Both the position numbers and the translations under genes were made by a program. Below the pieces are notes generated by a model. It was not told the origin of the DNA and did no database searches. It worked only from the letters and a program-made list of their open reading frames with translations. From Epilithonimonas sp. JDS (lineage in GTDB: Bacteria > Bacteroidota > Bacteroidia > Flavobacteriales > Weeksellaceae): 64,000 nucleotides of DNA. Within the stretch, counting starts at the first letter, position 1. Each line of letters opens with the position of its first letter. Where the stretch lies: positions 62,001 through 126,000 of the forward strand of contig NZ_JAJSAX010000003.1 in NCBI RefSeq assembly GCF_021261315.1, in the 5' to 3' direction. Shown in pieces: positions 1-9,835 of the stretch.

Positions 1-197
1 TGAAATTCTGTGCGGATGAAAATGCACAAATGTAGATGAATAAGGAAAGTATAATCTTTTTCATTAGGAAATATTTAAAAATGCTTTCGGAAGATGAATT
101 TTATTTCAAACTGAAGAAATACCAATTCTACTAAAAACAAATATAACATTCTATTTTAAATAAATGTATATATTACACTTAATTATAAATTATTAAA
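1..197. other. left-edge region, no supported gene
   Basis: No convincing gene is seen. A 32-codon plus-strand reading frame runs from an ATG at 36 to a TAA at 132-134, directly after a TAG at 33-35 in the same frame. It is basic and aromatic-rich with no motif I recognise, so it may be chance or the tail of a decayed gene. The rest is AT-rich DNA. Confidence 0.2.
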
Positions 198-231
198 CAA
201 AAAGTCACCAGAATGAACCGGTGACTTCCTA
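198..231 (-). terminator. intrinsic terminator of the GH30 gene
   Basis: An 8-bp perfect stem pairs 202-209 with 220-227. Read on the minus strand it is followed by a T-rich tract (TTTTTGTTT). It lies about 30 bp past the stop codon of the GH30 gene. Confidence 0.8.
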
Positions 232-260
232 AAAAATAATTTGAAAAAATATGAATGAGG

Positions 261-2987
261 TTATTGTTTTATGAATTTACTCTTGATGTTTTTCCCTGAT
301 TCGGATATCTCGATAAAATATAATCCGGAAGGAAGTTTAGACACATCTATTCTGTTTTTGCCGATGTTAAGTTTTGTTTTATATGAAACTATACTTCCTT
401 TTGCATCTATGATAGAATAAACCGCATCAGATGATCTCCAGTCAACGAAAATTTCGTTTTTGGCTGGGTTTGGATAGATCTGTACTTTAGAAGTGGACGT
501 ATTTTCTGAAGCTAGCGTCTCAAATTCTAACATTAACATCGAAGCTGAATAAATGTTTTCTTCAGAAATGTATGCACTGAAAGAAGAAACATTTTCACTT
601 CCGCTTGCAATTTTGTAGAATCCTGTCGTTCCACTTACCGTTTTGAGCACATATCCTCCTGTGTAAGCTTTTATCGTGCTGTAATCTGCATTGAACTGAT
701 TTGAAACTATCGCTTTTGGCGTAGAAACAGATCCGGATCCTGTGAAAGTAAAGGTTCCATTTCCATTGATTAATACCGGTGTATTAGCAGGAATTTTTCC
801 ATTCGGAACAGTTGTACACAACACTTTTGATGATGAAGGCAGCATATTGTAAGCTTGTACACCCATTGGAATATTAGCTTCAAACGGAAGAACGATAACT
901 GCATATCCATTGATTGTTTTTGTATAAGAAGCATTGGTTGCCGTAAAACTGATAGGCGCATTAAAATCACCGCCCTGATCCGACAATTCCAATGAGGCAC
1001 AAACCGTTCCTGAAACAACATTTGAGTTGGCAGCTTTAGAGTTTGTAAGGAAGCCAGAACCAGCACTGACATAGAAAAGACTATTAGCATTTGCCATTTT
1101 GCTTTTCCAATTTGCAGATGTATTGATATTCGTTACGTTGTTAAAATCCAATGAGGTGTAGTATGTATTTTCATAAACATCCATCAGGTTGCTGTCGCCG
1201 TCGGAATAAACGCCGGCAAATTTCATTGCTTTTTCATTCGAAATACCAAAATAAACATCCCCGAAATTAAATGTAAGAATCGAACTGAAATTACCATTTC
1301 TGAGTCCTATAATTCCCTTGCATCCAGTTGTAAGAACAGCTCTGGAAATATCAAAAACCAAATCAAAATTGGAAGATCCTGATGATGGCAGGTTTACAGT
1401 TCCATAATTATAAGATTTCACAGCTCCTGCCTTATCAACATAATAAAGTGTGGTATTGGAAGACGTTGCCAAATTGCTTGTTGTATAACTGTTTACGTGG
1501 AAAACCAACTTGTTGTAGCGATCATCCAGACTTATGTATCCGTTAGAATCTGTCATATTGGAACTGATCAATGGTGTAGAATTATACAAAGTCGCTGTTT
1601 TACCACTCAATTGATAGGCTGTTCCGAAAGCAGAATTTGTGACTGTCTGCGTTTCTATTTTACTGTAATTCACATCCTGTCCTGTCATATTGGAAACTTC
1701 TCTGATATTACTTTTATCAAAAACAAAAGTGATAACGCTTGATGGATTCACCTGGATTGTTGGGCGAAATGTCTCAGTAAAATTCAGGTTAGAAGAACTC
1801 ATATTGGTTGTTTCGTTGGTCAGAATCTTCTGAACGGATGTCGTGTAAAATGGTAAATCCACTTTCAGAGTATAAGTGTTGGCAGATGAATTGAAAACCA
1901 TCAGCGTCACTTTGTCACCCGAATCATTGATATAAGCTGAACCTTGCATCGATCCCTGATCGCTCCATATTGCATCCAGTCTTTTGGAACCTGTGGTATA
2001 TTTTGCAAAGTGAGAAAGTATATATCCTCTTTTAGTAATTTCGCCAGCTACGGTTCCGAATTGACCGTCTCCCATCATTCCGTAATATCTTTTTGTGGCA
2101 TAATGGATCCAGGCATTTCCTCCGCCTACCAAAACATCATTTACACTTTTCGCAAAGTCAAACGCATCTGTACTCCAAGAGAAATTTCTTGTCCCGCCAT
2201 TTGAGTTCCAGTTGAGCAGAAACTCCGTCATCCAGATTTCTTTATTTGTGTTAAGGAACCCTTTGTATGTAGAACCTATGCCGCCATATTGGTGTCCAGC
2301 ATAGATTTCAAATTTTGGCAATACATCTGCCGCAAGAAGTGCACTGGCATAAGTATTTGACATCCCAACTGTTTCCGGCGCAATAATCCTACAGGAAATA
2401 ACATCTGAATAATTCTTCAAAAAATTGGTGATCTGAGCAGGTGTATATGTGCACCCTGCATAAGTAACCACATAATCCGGTTCGTTTTGAAGGGATATTG
2501 CATACAACTCTACGCCATTGTCTCTCAGATAGACTACAAATTCATTAAGATAATTAGCAAAATCTGCATAATTTTCTTCCTTTAAAAAACCTTCCACACC
2601 ATTGTAAGTCCCGGCGTCATTACCATTGGTTTTCCATTCGGCAGGTGGAGACCACGGACTTGCAAAAATGATCAATCCCAAAGATTTTGCTTTTTGTGCG
2701 GTTGCCAAAGCTGTGCTCCAGTTTGCCTTGGTCGTAGGAATATAAAGCCGCATAATGTTGTATCCGGCCTCACTATTTGTGCCCCACATTTTTTCGATTT
2801 CTGCAGGTGTCATATGGTCATAGGCAAACTGCGGGCTGCACACGAAACCACCGAAACCTGTAATTTTTTGTCTCTGTGTGGTATTGTCTATACGGACTTT
2901 TGGCGTTTGAGCACTTACCTGGCAGGTGAGTAAAACAATTGCAATGAGAGCAATTCTGCTGATTAAATTAATGATAGTTTTTTTCAT
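261..2987 (-). CDS. T9SS-secreted GH30 endo-glucuronoxylanase
   Basis: Probably a glucuronoxylan-specific endo-xylanase that cuts the xylan backbone outside the cell. The start is set at the ATG at 2987, which opens a clean signal peptide (MKKTIINL to CQVSAQ); the frame stays open 26 codons further upstream. A GH30 (beta/alpha)8 barrel with its side beta-domain fills about residues 28-450. The acid/base is E169 (SLQNEPDY) and the nucleophile E255 (WMTEF), both as in subfamily 8. R300 in the KRYYG segment sits where subfamily 8 enzymes bind the methylglucuronate carboxylate, which is an inferred alignment. A region of unknown function follows, and the last 75 or so residues are a type A sorting domain (IYPNPAKNE, then GLYFIEI, basic end). 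This is the only T9SS-tagged enzyme of the locus and has its own promoter region and terminator. Confidence 0.9.
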   Translation of the reverse strand: MKKTIINLISRIALIAIVLLTCQVSAQTPKVRIDNTTQRQKITGFGGFVCSPQFAYDHMTPAEIEKMWGTNSEAGYNIMRLYIPTTKANWSTALATAQKAKSLGLIIFASPWSPPAEWKTNGNDAGTYNGVEGFLKEENYADFANYLNEFVVYLRDNGVELYAISLQNEPDYVVTYAGCTYTPAQITNFLKNYSDVISCRIIAPETVGMSNTYASALLAADVLPKFEIYAGHQYGGIGSTYKGFLNTNKEIWMTEFLLNWNSNGGTRNFSWSTDAFDFAKSVNDVLVGGGNAWIHYATKRYYGMMGDGQFGTVAGEITKRGYILSHFAKYTTGSKRLDAIWSDQGSMQGSAYINDSGDKVTLMVFNSSANTYTLKVDLPFYTTSVQKILTNETTNMSSSNLNFTETFRPTIQVNPSSVITFVFDKSNIREVSNMTGQDVNYSKIETQTVTNSAFGTAYQLSGKTATLYNSTPLISSNMTDSNGYISLDDRYNKLVFHVNSYTTSNLATSSNTTLYYVDKAGAVKSYNYGTVNLPSSGSSNFDLVFDISRAVLTTGCKGIIGLRNGNFSSILTFNFGDVYFGISNEKAMKFAGVYSDGDSNLMDVYENTYYTSLDFNNVTNINTSANWKSKMANANSLFYVSAGSGFLTNSKAANSNVVSGTVCASLELSDQGGDFNAPISFTATNASYTKTINGYAVIVLPFEANIPMGVQAYNMLPSSSKVLCTTVPNGKIPANTPVLINGNGTFTFTGSGSVSTPKAIVSNQFNADYSTIKAYTGGYVLKTVSGTTGFYKIASGSENVSSFSAYISEENIYSASMLMLEFETLASENTSTSKVQIYPNPAKNEIFVDWRSSDAVYSIIDAKGSIVSYKTKLNIGKNRIDVSKLPSGLYFIEISESGKNIKSKFIKQ

Positions 2988-3715
2988 AACGTAAAGTTTT
3001 ATTTTTAATAATTTTTTTTGAAATCTTAAAGAATTTTCACTCACCTTTTTTTTTAAAAAAAACACAACTAAGTACCCGATGCATTTAGAAAAGCATCTTT
3101 ATGGATGATGTGAAGTTTTTTGGAGTGACAGCTATAGAATCAAGTTTAGATCTTCCTAAAATTGCATAATAATCATTTTAGTCGTTCAATAAAATATAAT
3201 TAGCTGATAAATTTCATACCATTTATATTAATTTTGTTATTAAATGTTATTTGATACTAATATAATAAATAATTTAACAAAACAACACATTTAATTACTG
3301 AATTAATAATTTTATAACTGCTTATCATAAAAATACATAATATTGAAATTAACAGAAATATGATTATGTTATCATTCCGTTAATGATTAGTTAATATTAA
3401 AATTAGGTGTTTGAAAGGAAATTAAAACAGCTCATATTGATATTCATCTGTCATTAGTCATTGATTATTATGATAAGCGTATTATTAATTATGTCGAAAA
3501 AAAATTATAAACAAAAAATAATAAACAATTTTACCATTGATTTTGATTGATAAATGGCTTAAAAAATAATTGATACTTGCGTAATTTGCTCCTAAGAATT
3601 AAAATTTGAGAAATCAATTAATTTTTCGTTCAATAATTGGTTTTTGTTTTCAATCAATCGGTAAAAAACAAGCTATATTTTTCAGGAAATCGAGGAGTAA
3701 ATTTTATCGAAATTA
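2988..3715 (-). promoter_or_regulatory. upstream region of the GH30 gene with TTATGATAAG motifs
   Basis: About 730 bp without a gene separate the GH115 terminator from the GH30 start. The sequence is very AT-rich. It holds the 11-mer TTATGATAAGC at 3468-3478 and its reverse complement at 3320-3330, plus a looser TTATCAT near 3380. The same 10-mer occurs twice upstream of the Nudix regulator gene at 43.4-43.5 kb, so these are candidate operator half-sites. No clear TAnnTTTG box was found, so the promoter position is open. Confidence 0.45.
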
Positions 3716-3755
3716 AGACAAAAAACCCTTTCAGAGTTAAATTCTGAAAGGGTTG
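3716..3755 (-). terminator. intrinsic terminator after GH115, end of the main operon
   Basis: An 11-bp perfect stem pairs 3724-3734 with 3744-3754 around a short loop. On the minus strand it is followed by TTTTTT. It lies about 30 bp past the GH115 stop and separates GH30 from the long operon. Confidence 0.9.
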
Positions 3756-3786
3756 ATTTAAACAAATTTCTCGCTAAAGTAACTAT

Positions 3787-6315
3787 CTACTTTTCTGAAT
3801 ACTGACTTTCTGGTGCCCCCAGATAAGAAGGCTTCAGTCCCCCGGTATTAATCAATATCTTTTCCAGCACGATTCCCGGCTCCAACACTCTGAATCTTAA
3901 CTTATGTTTTCCCGGTTCTGAAATCTGATGTCTGGTCATTGATCTGATAATGTGTTCTGACTGCCATTTCCCAAGTTCGCCTTTGTAATGACTATTGAAA
4001 TTAATGGTTTGAGGAGTTCCGCCATCAAAGGAAATCTCGTAGCGTAATCCTTTGTTGTGATTATAATTTAAAGTCGGAGCTAGAAGAAGCTGAAATTCAA
4101 ATTCGCCTTTAGACTCAAAATTTACATCATATTCCAAGTAGATATTTTCATCAGATTTTGGATAGGCATTTTGTGGAAAAGTCGTAATTCCGGATTTTGT
4201 TTTCCCGAAATCAGGAATCACTTCCCAATGGATTCTGTCCGAATTATTCATTCTTGCAAAATTTTCCGCTTCGATTGAAATGTACTTATCTTTCTCCTGG
4301 AACACTTTCTCTTTCGCAAAATTTGTTTCAGAAACATACGTTACTTCAGGCATTACATTTACTTTTCCGTCAAACCAGGCTTTGTATCCTATCTTCATCT
4401 GGTCCATCATATGCGTCCATTTTCCTCCGGCAATTTCGTTGTTATATTTATTGTCGAGGTAAGCATTTCTTTCAAAACATTCTTTTACTTTATCAGCATA
4501 AAAATTTGCTTTGAGATCATTTTTGGCTGCCAGTTCTTTGTTTTTCGCCACGGCATAATACATTTCGTACAAATTGCTGCACGCATCTATCGGGTAAAGA
4601 ACCAACTGATAATAGGCGTCCTGATATTCTGCCGGAATCTGCTCTTTCAGACGTAACGCATCTATTGCCAACGCTCTGTAGTCATTGAGAACAGTCTCAA
4701 ATTCATTATAATTTTCCAAGCTGAATGTTTTGCTGTCAAGTGTTTCCGGAGTTACTCTTCGGTTATATTTAGCGTAAAGGTTAATCATTCTGGCAATTTC
4801 CTTTGAATGTTTTTCGCCAAACTGTTGTGCAGACCATTTTTCGGTATATTCGAGAAGGTTTTTAGAGTTAAACTGTTTCGGATTCCACGCCATTTCTAAG
4901 AAAAAACTGATTGGAAATTCCATCGGTTTTAAATCTCCTACATTTACAACCCAAACTTTATCCACTTTATGCTCATAAGAAAGATTCATCTGCTCCCAAA
5001 CTCTTTGGATCGGACTGATATTGATCCATTTTGAATTTCTCGGTCCGCCTACATAATCGAAATGATAATACATTCCGTAACCGCCCTTGTGTAAAGGTTT
5101 TGAAAGGTCCGGAAGTTTTCTCACATTACCCCAATTATCATCACAAAACAAGAGAATTACATCATCCGGAACTCTCATTCCTTTGTCATAATAATCCTGA
5201 ACTTCTTTGTACAAAGCCCAAACCTGAGGCGTTTTGCTTGGATTTTTACCTGTAACATTTTGGATAATTTTGCGCTGGTCTTTTACAATGTTTTCAAGTA
5301 GAGAAATATTAGTTCCCTCTCCCATCGCTTCGTCACCGTCGCCACGCATTCCGACAGTCACGAGTTTTTCCCAGTTTTTGCTTCTCACAATTCCTGCTTT
5401 CCAGAAATCCTGCAAAACTTTAGCATTTTTTGAGTAATCCCAAACATTCGGAAGGTTATTTTTTTTGATATATCGATGCCAATCGGTCTGAGCCTGAGCC
5501 ATCGGTTCGTGATGAGAAGTTCCCATTATAATACCCATTTCGTTGGCTAATGGTCCACTCAAAGCATCATCGTCGTAAAATGCTTTTCCCCACATCGCAG
5601 GCCATAGATAATTGGCTTTGGAGCGAAGAAGCAATTCAAAAACTTTTTCATAAAATTTAGAATTGACGCCGCCGAAAGTAGCTCTTGCCCAACCGCCGAG
5701 CGAAGGTTCTTCATCATTCAGAAAAATTCCGCGGTATTCTACGGCAGGTTCTCCATCGGTATAAATTCCTTTTTTGAAGTATAAATTTTCTTTTGCTTCC
5801 ACCGGAACATCTGCCCAATAATGCCAGGGTGAAATGCCGATTTGCCGAGAAACTTCATAAATCCCGTAAATCGTCCCTCGTTTGTCGCTTCCTGCAATCA
5901 CAATTGCTTCCGAAACTCCGGGAAAAGGATTGCTGATATTTTGGATAATGTATTTTTCACGTTTTCCGGTTAGTGCTTTTCCGTCAATTTTTTTTTGTCT
6001 GATTAAATCATCAATTACCGATTTTGTTCCGACAGTTCCAATGATGATTAAAGGAGAATTCATTCCTGAAATCTGATTCAGTATATTGGGCTGTTCACCT
6101 GTTACTTTCTGGAAATCTGTTTGGAGATTTTTGACAGCTCTCAATATTCCTGTATCAATATTATTGTTAGTAAATAATGAGATATTGACTGATTTATCTT
6201 TCAGGAGAATAGCATCATCGCTTTTTTTTGTCGTGATAAATGGTTCTGTCGCCTGTCCATTTAAACAAGCACCAAACAACAGTACAAAGAGAAATAGTAT
6301 CGGTAATCTGTTCAT
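3787..6315 (-). CDS. GH115 xylan alpha-1,2-glucuronidase
   Basis: Removes (4-O-methyl-)D-glucuronic acid from internal and terminal xylose units of glucuronoxylan, supplying the glucuronate for the uxaC-eda pathway in the same locus. At 842 residues it has normal family length. Conserved GH115 blocks are visible: GTSHHEPMAQ, GMRGDGDEAM, LLFCDDNWGNVR, GGPRNSKWI and NVGDLKPMEFP, with a C-terminal beta-domain. The N-terminus (LLFGAC) looks like a lipobox with Cys17. The residues after it (LNGQ) lack the acidic surface-export signal of Bacteroidota lipoproteins, so periplasmic facing is inferred. It is the last gene of the long operon, with a terminator about 30 bp after its stop. Confidence 0.93.
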   Translation of the reverse strand: MNRLPILFLFVLLFGACLNGQATEPFITTKKSDDAILLKDKSVNISLFTNNNIDTGILRAVKNLQTDFQKVTGEQPNILNQISGMNSPLIIIGTVGTKSVIDDLIRQKKIDGKALTGKREKYIIQNISNPFPGVSEAIVIAGSDKRGTIYGIYEVSRQIGISPWHYWADVPVEAKENLYFKKGIYTDGEPAVEYRGIFLNDEEPSLGGWARATFGGVNSKFYEKVFELLLRSKANYLWPAMWGKAFYDDDALSGPLANEMGIIMGTSHHEPMAQAQTDWHRYIKKNNLPNVWDYSKNAKVLQDFWKAGIVRSKNWEKLVTVGMRGDGDEAMGEGTNISLLENIVKDQRKIIQNVTGKNPSKTPQVWALYKEVQDYYDKGMRVPDDVILLFCDDNWGNVRKLPDLSKPLHKGGYGMYYHFDYVGGPRNSKWINISPIQRVWEQMNLSYEHKVDKVWVVNVGDLKPMEFPISFFLEMAWNPKQFNSKNLLEYTEKWSAQQFGEKHSKEIARMINLYAKYNRRVTPETLDSKTFSLENYNEFETVLNDYRALAIDALRLKEQIPAEYQDAYYQLVLYPIDACSNLYEMYYAVAKNKELAAKNDLKANFYADKVKECFERNAYLDNKYNNEIAGGKWTHMMDQMKIGYKAWFDGKVNVMPEVTYVSETNFAKEKVFQEKDKYISIEAENFARMNNSDRIHWEVIPDFGKTKSGITTFPQNAYPKSDENIYLEYDVNFESKGEFEFQLLLAPTLNYNHNKGLRYEISFDGGTPQTINFNSHYKGELGKWQSEHIIRSMTRHQISEPGKHKLRFRVLEPGIVLEKILINTGGLKPSYLGAPESQYSEK

Positions 6316-6397
6316 AATCTTTATTTTGATTTGATTGAAACTTTATAGATTCTGAAAACCTATAAGGTTTAGTTTAACATTTATTAGTTGCGAATTG

Positions 6398-6484
6398 CAC
6401 GCAGCCCGGCTTGAACGGAGCTCTTTTTGTGAGGAGGTACGACTAGCAAAAAAGCGGGAGTGGAAGACGGATTAAGCTGCCCAA
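6398..6484. repeat. dispersed imperfect-palindrome intergenic repeat, copy 1
   Basis: A GC-richer island between GH97 and GH115. One arm reads GCAGCCCGGCTTGAACGG, followed by CTTTTTG; the other has CAAAAAAGCGGG and then GGATTAAGCTGC. The outer GCAGC/GCTGC pair, and the layout matches a second element at 47279-47386 (AGCCCCGAT, CCTTTTTTGC, GCAAAAAAG, GGGATTAAGCTCC). Elements of this kind are, as far as I recall, common between Flavobacteria genes. Function unknown. Confidence 0.55.
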
Positions 6485-6496
6485 ATTATTCCTGTA

Positions 6497-8440
6497 TCAA
6501 TTCTTCAACACAAATCCCCCATTCGGCTGAATTTCAATTTCAAATTCTCCTTTTTTATTAATGGAAACTGATTTTGTAAAAGTGTTTCCATTTTTATCAT
6601 CATTAATAAGCTCCAGATTTTTACCAGCCAACATCGGAAGATAAAGTTTAAGTTTTTTAGAAGTTTTTTCAGCATTTACACCCGCAACATACCATTTGTC
6701 ATTATGTCTTCTCGCAATAACAGAATATTTCCCGGGATAACCGTCGATGAAAACCGTTTCATCCCAAAGCGTGGGTACTTCTTTTATAAAATCCAACTGT
6801 AATTTTGGAGCATCAGTCAGGTTATTCGGCATTATTCCAAACATCTGAATCGGATTCTGAAACAAAACTGCTGTCGCCAACTGAAAACCATCTGTGGTTA
6901 ATCTTCTGTTCTTTTCTTTATTGGATTTCGTTAAAAATTTATTCAGAAAAGTTCCGCCAAACTCCATACTTCCTACCGTATTTCTGATGAAAGGATGTAA
7001 GGTTGCAAAAAATGCTTCCTGCTTACGGACATCTTCCGAAAAGTAAAGCATTTCCGAGGCTAAAACAGCTTCGCTTCCAGCATAATTCGGGTACATTACT
7101 TCCCAGCCTCTTGGCAAAGTAGCGCCGTGGAAAATAATCATCAGACCAAAATCATTGGCATCCGACAAAATATCTTCATACAGACGCATCGTTTCCTGCT
7201 TGTCGCCACCAAAAAAATCGACTTTCAGACCTTTTACACCGATTTCTTTCAGCCATTTCATTTCTTTTTTGCGTTCTACAGAAGTGCTCATTTTGTTTCT
7301 TGGTCCCATTGGCGCATCATTGGCGGCTCCGTTGGAATTATACCAAAGCATTACTCCCACATTTTTAGATTTGGCGTATTGAACGAGTTCTTTCATCCGG
7401 TCTTTGCCGATATTTTTATCCCAAAGCGCATCCATCAAAATGAATTCATAATTAAGTTTTGATGCCAAATCAATAAATTTGGTCTGGTCATCATAATTCA
7501 TACTGTTATCCTGCCATAGAATCCAGCTCCAGGTAGATTTTCCGAATTGATATCTCTGCGAAGGTTCATAAAGAGGTTCTACAACATCAAAAGGAATGGT
7601 CGTTTCAACAATCGGTTTCAAAGAATCTCCAATCGTAATGGTTCTCCACGGAGTTTTCCCGGGCAAAGAAATTGCTGCTCCTGAACTTCCGAAACCGTTG
7701 TTTTCCTTCATATTTGGATAAGCTACTTGATAAAGATTCTTTTCTGAAGTGGTTTCAAGATGAGAAGCACAGTACAAACTGCTTATTCCGGTTTCCGAAA
7801 GTAAAATCCAGCCTTCGTTTCCGATATGAAAAAGTCCTGGGAAAACATAACCATAATCAGCTTTTATTCCTAGTTCTGCATCAGCTTTGTACCCACTTTC
7901 GTAACTTGGTGCAGTGCGTGCAAAACCTGTCATCGGCTTCATCATTGGTGAGAGAAACGTCGTAGTCTGTTGTGGAAATCTATATCCCGTAACTTCCGAC
8001 TGTATCACAATACTGAGATGGTCTTTTATTGGGGGAATGTCGTATCGAAGCGCAATATTATTGTCACTTATCTGAAACTCAATTCCAATATTAAACTGGT
8101 CTGCATTAGTAAAATTGACAGTCAGTGTATTGGCTTTATACTCAACTTGTGATTTTTTGATTTTTTCGTTGCTGTATTTTTTGGAAATAATGTCTTTTTT
8201 GCTTTCAATAAACTTTAAATTTTTAGAGAAATCAGATTCATTGGTTACTAAACCCAACGGAGATTTTTCGAGCATCATTTTTCCCTGAAAATTCAAAGAA
8301 TATAATGCATTTCCGTTTTCTGAAAAAACTTCAAGCTTTAACTTTCCATCCGGACTTGAAACTTCGGCAATCTGTGCTTTGACTTCCGATAAAAAACAGA
8401 AGCTTATGAATGATAGAAATATGAGTATTAATTTTTTCAT
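6497..8440 (-). CDS. GH97 glycosidase, retaining alpha-galactosidase type
   Basis: Signal peptide (MKKLILIFLS to VKAQ), N-terminal beta-super-sandwich from residue 25, (beta/alpha)8 barrel from about 290, and a C-terminal beta-domain; 647 residues is normal for GH97. The family contains inverting alpha-glucosidases (SusB) and retaining alpha-galactosidases. Here the barrel has D408 in GLKVDFF and E463 in LASE. Their spacing of 55 residues equals that of the nucleophile and acid/base of the retaining enzyme BtGal97b (D415/E470), so alpha-galactosidase activity is favoured. Periplasmic location is inferred from the plain signal peptide. It begins 6 bp after the upstream GH43 stop and is co-transcribed. 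It could strip D-galactose from xylan side chains. Confidence 0.87.
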   Translation of the reverse strand: MKKLILIFLSFISFCFLSEVKAQIAEVSSPDGKLKLEVFSENGNALYSLNFQGKMMLEKSPLGLVTNESDFSKNLKFIESKKDIISKKYSNEKIKKSQVEYKANTLTVNFTNADQFNIGIEFQISDNNIALRYDIPPIKDHLSIVIQSEVTGYRFPQQTTTFLSPMMKPMTGFARTAPSYESGYKADAELGIKADYGYVFPGLFHIGNEGWILLSETGISSLYCASHLETTSEKNLYQVAYPNMKENNGFGSSGAAISLPGKTPWRTITIGDSLKPIVETTIPFDVVEPLYEPSQRYQFGKSTWSWILWQDNSMNYDDQTKFIDLASKLNYEFILMDALWDKNIGKDRMKELVQYAKSKNVGVMLWYNSNGAANDAPMGPRNKMSTSVERKKEMKWLKEIGVKGLKVDFFGGDKQETMRLYEDILSDANDFGLMIIFHGATLPRGWEVMYPNYAGSEAVLASEMLYFSEDVRKQEAFFATLHPFIRNTVGSMEFGGTFLNKFLTKSNKEKNRRLTTDGFQLATAVLFQNPIQMFGIMPNNLTDAPKLQLDFIKEVPTLWDETVFIDGYPGKYSVIARRHNDKWYVAGVNAEKTSKKLKLYLPMLAGKNLELINDDKNGNTFTKSVSINKKGEFEIEIQPNGGFVLKN

Positions 8441-8446
8441 TTTAAA

Positions 8447-9811
8447 TTATTTTGAAAACATCCAATAATCGAAAAACATAATGTCTTTTTCCGCTTTACC
8501 ATTGAAAACGAAATAAAGATTGTGAACGCCTTTAATCGAATTAGATAAATTGATTTTAACCGTCTCAAAGCGGTCGTCTCCGCCAGTCATCGGAACTTTT
8601 ATAGTTCCTGCAAGTGGTCCGTCCAAACTGTCTAAATGAAAATCCATCGTAACACCGCTATTATGCGTAGTTCCTACTCTTGCAGAAAAAGTTGTTGCGC
8701 TATCTTTTCCAAAATCAACATTTTTTACACTTGTGTAAGCACCGTTTTTCTTTGCTTTAATGAAAACTCCAACGACTTTGTTTTGATAAGATTTTACATT
8801 CTCCGACCAGGAAATCATCTCTGCCTGATTGAATGCGTAAGGATTAACGGTTGCAATAGCTTTCGTAATACCATTGGTCATTTTGAAAGGTGAAATAGAA
8901 CCGTCTTTATTAAATTCTAATTCCTGCACACTGACCGACCTTGTGAATCCACTTCCTCCCGGCAAAGCACCATTGTGATAGAAAAAGTAGGTTTTCCCTC
9001 TGAAATCAATCACGCCGGGATGATTGGTAAAAGATTTTCCCTCCGCAGGCATAATAATTCCGCCATATTTCCACGGACCTTGCGGACTTTTGCTGGTGGA
9101 ATAGCCTATAAACTCGGGCAACGGACCGCCCGGCCAGAAGAGATAATAAAGATTTTTTCGTTTGTAAAGCCACGGACCCTCTTCGTATTTTGTGGGTCTT
9201 TCAGGATTTCCTTCCCGTTTTCCGAAAGATTCTTCAGTCATCGGAACTTCAACAATATCACCGGAATAGGAAATCATATCTTCATTCAGTTTCACGTATT
9301 TAAGTTTGGGATTTCCCCAATACATTTGCGCCTGACCATCATCAATGAAAACCGTCGGGTCAATATCGCCCCATTCACTCTGAACAAGCGGTTTTCCCAG
9401 CGGATCGTGAAACGGTCCAAACGGACTGTCGCCAACTGCAACTCCAATTGCCCCTTTGTTATTGGTTTTCGAAATCATTGGGACATACATAAAGAATTTC
9501 CCGTTTCGTTCAATACATTGCGCCGCCCACGCATCACGCTTTGCCCAATCGAAATCATTGTAGGAAAGAATCACACCGTGGTCTGTCCAGTTGACCATAT
9601 CATTGGTGGAAAATAGCTTCCAATTGTTCATTGTAAACCACGTAGAATCGTCTTCGTCGTGACTGGTGTAAACATACAAACGATCGTTGAAAACCATCGG
9701 CGCCGGGTCGGCTGTGTAAGCAGTTTGAATGATGGGATTCTGTGCAGACAAAACTCCTGCATATCCTATAAACAGAGTACTTAACGCTGACTTTATTATA
9801 TTTTTCTTCAT
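8447..9811 (-). CDS. GH43 glycosidase with C-terminal CBM6-like domain (paralog 1)
   Basis: Five-bladed beta-propeller glycosidase, probably an alpha-L-arabinofuranosidase or beta-xylosidase acting on xylan oligomers in the periplasm. The three GH43 acids can be seen: base Asp in TADPAPM, modulator Asp in GDIDPTVF, acid Glu in YEEGPW. A beta-sandwich resembling CBM6 follows from about residue 330 ([10 protein letters not shown] to the end). The start is placed at the MKK codon at 9811, preceded by TTTAAAA; an in-frame ATG 21 bp upstream is the alternative. It is one of three closely similar proteins that all begin the mature chain with QNPIIQT; the next lies immediately upstream in the operon. 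The subfamily was not assigned. Confidence 0.88.
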   Translation of the reverse strand: MKKNIIKSALSTLFIGYAGVLSAQNPIIQTAYTADPAPMVFNDRLYVYTSHDEDDSTWFTMNNWKLFSTNDMVNWTDHGVILSYNDFDWAKRDAWAAQCIERNGKFFMYVPMISKTNNKGAIGVAVGDSPFGPFHDPLGKPLVQSEWGDIDPTVFIDDGQAQMYWGNPKLKYVKLNEDMISYSGDIVEVPMTEESFGKREGNPERPTKYEEGPWLYKRKNLYYLFWPGGPLPEFIGYSTSKSPQGPWKYGGIIMPAEGKSFTNHPGVIDFRGKTYFFYHNGALPGGSGFTRSVSVQELEFNKDGSISPFKMTNGITKAIATVNPYAFNQAEMISWSENVKSYQNKVVGVFIKAKKNGAYTSVKNVDFGKDSATTFSARVGTTHNSGVTMDFHLDSLDGPLAGTIKVPMTGGDDRFETVKINLSNSIKGVHNLYFVFNGKAEKDIMFFDYWMFSK

Positions 9812-9835
9812 TTTTAAATAATTAACATTCAAACA

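Noticed and set aside
36-134. 32-residue plus-strand peptide at the left edge
   Set aside because: No homology signal, no promoter box and no conserved context; cannot be told from chance.
2988-3065. 26-residue N-terminal extension of GH30
   Set aside because: Lys-rich and would bury the signal peptide; the ATG at 2987 gives a standard signal sequence.
8975-9616. 213-codon plus-strand open frame
   Set aside because: Antisense to GH43 paralog 1, whose catalytic blocks are clear. The antisense product has no domain and a basic, aromatic-rich composition typical of shadow frames.
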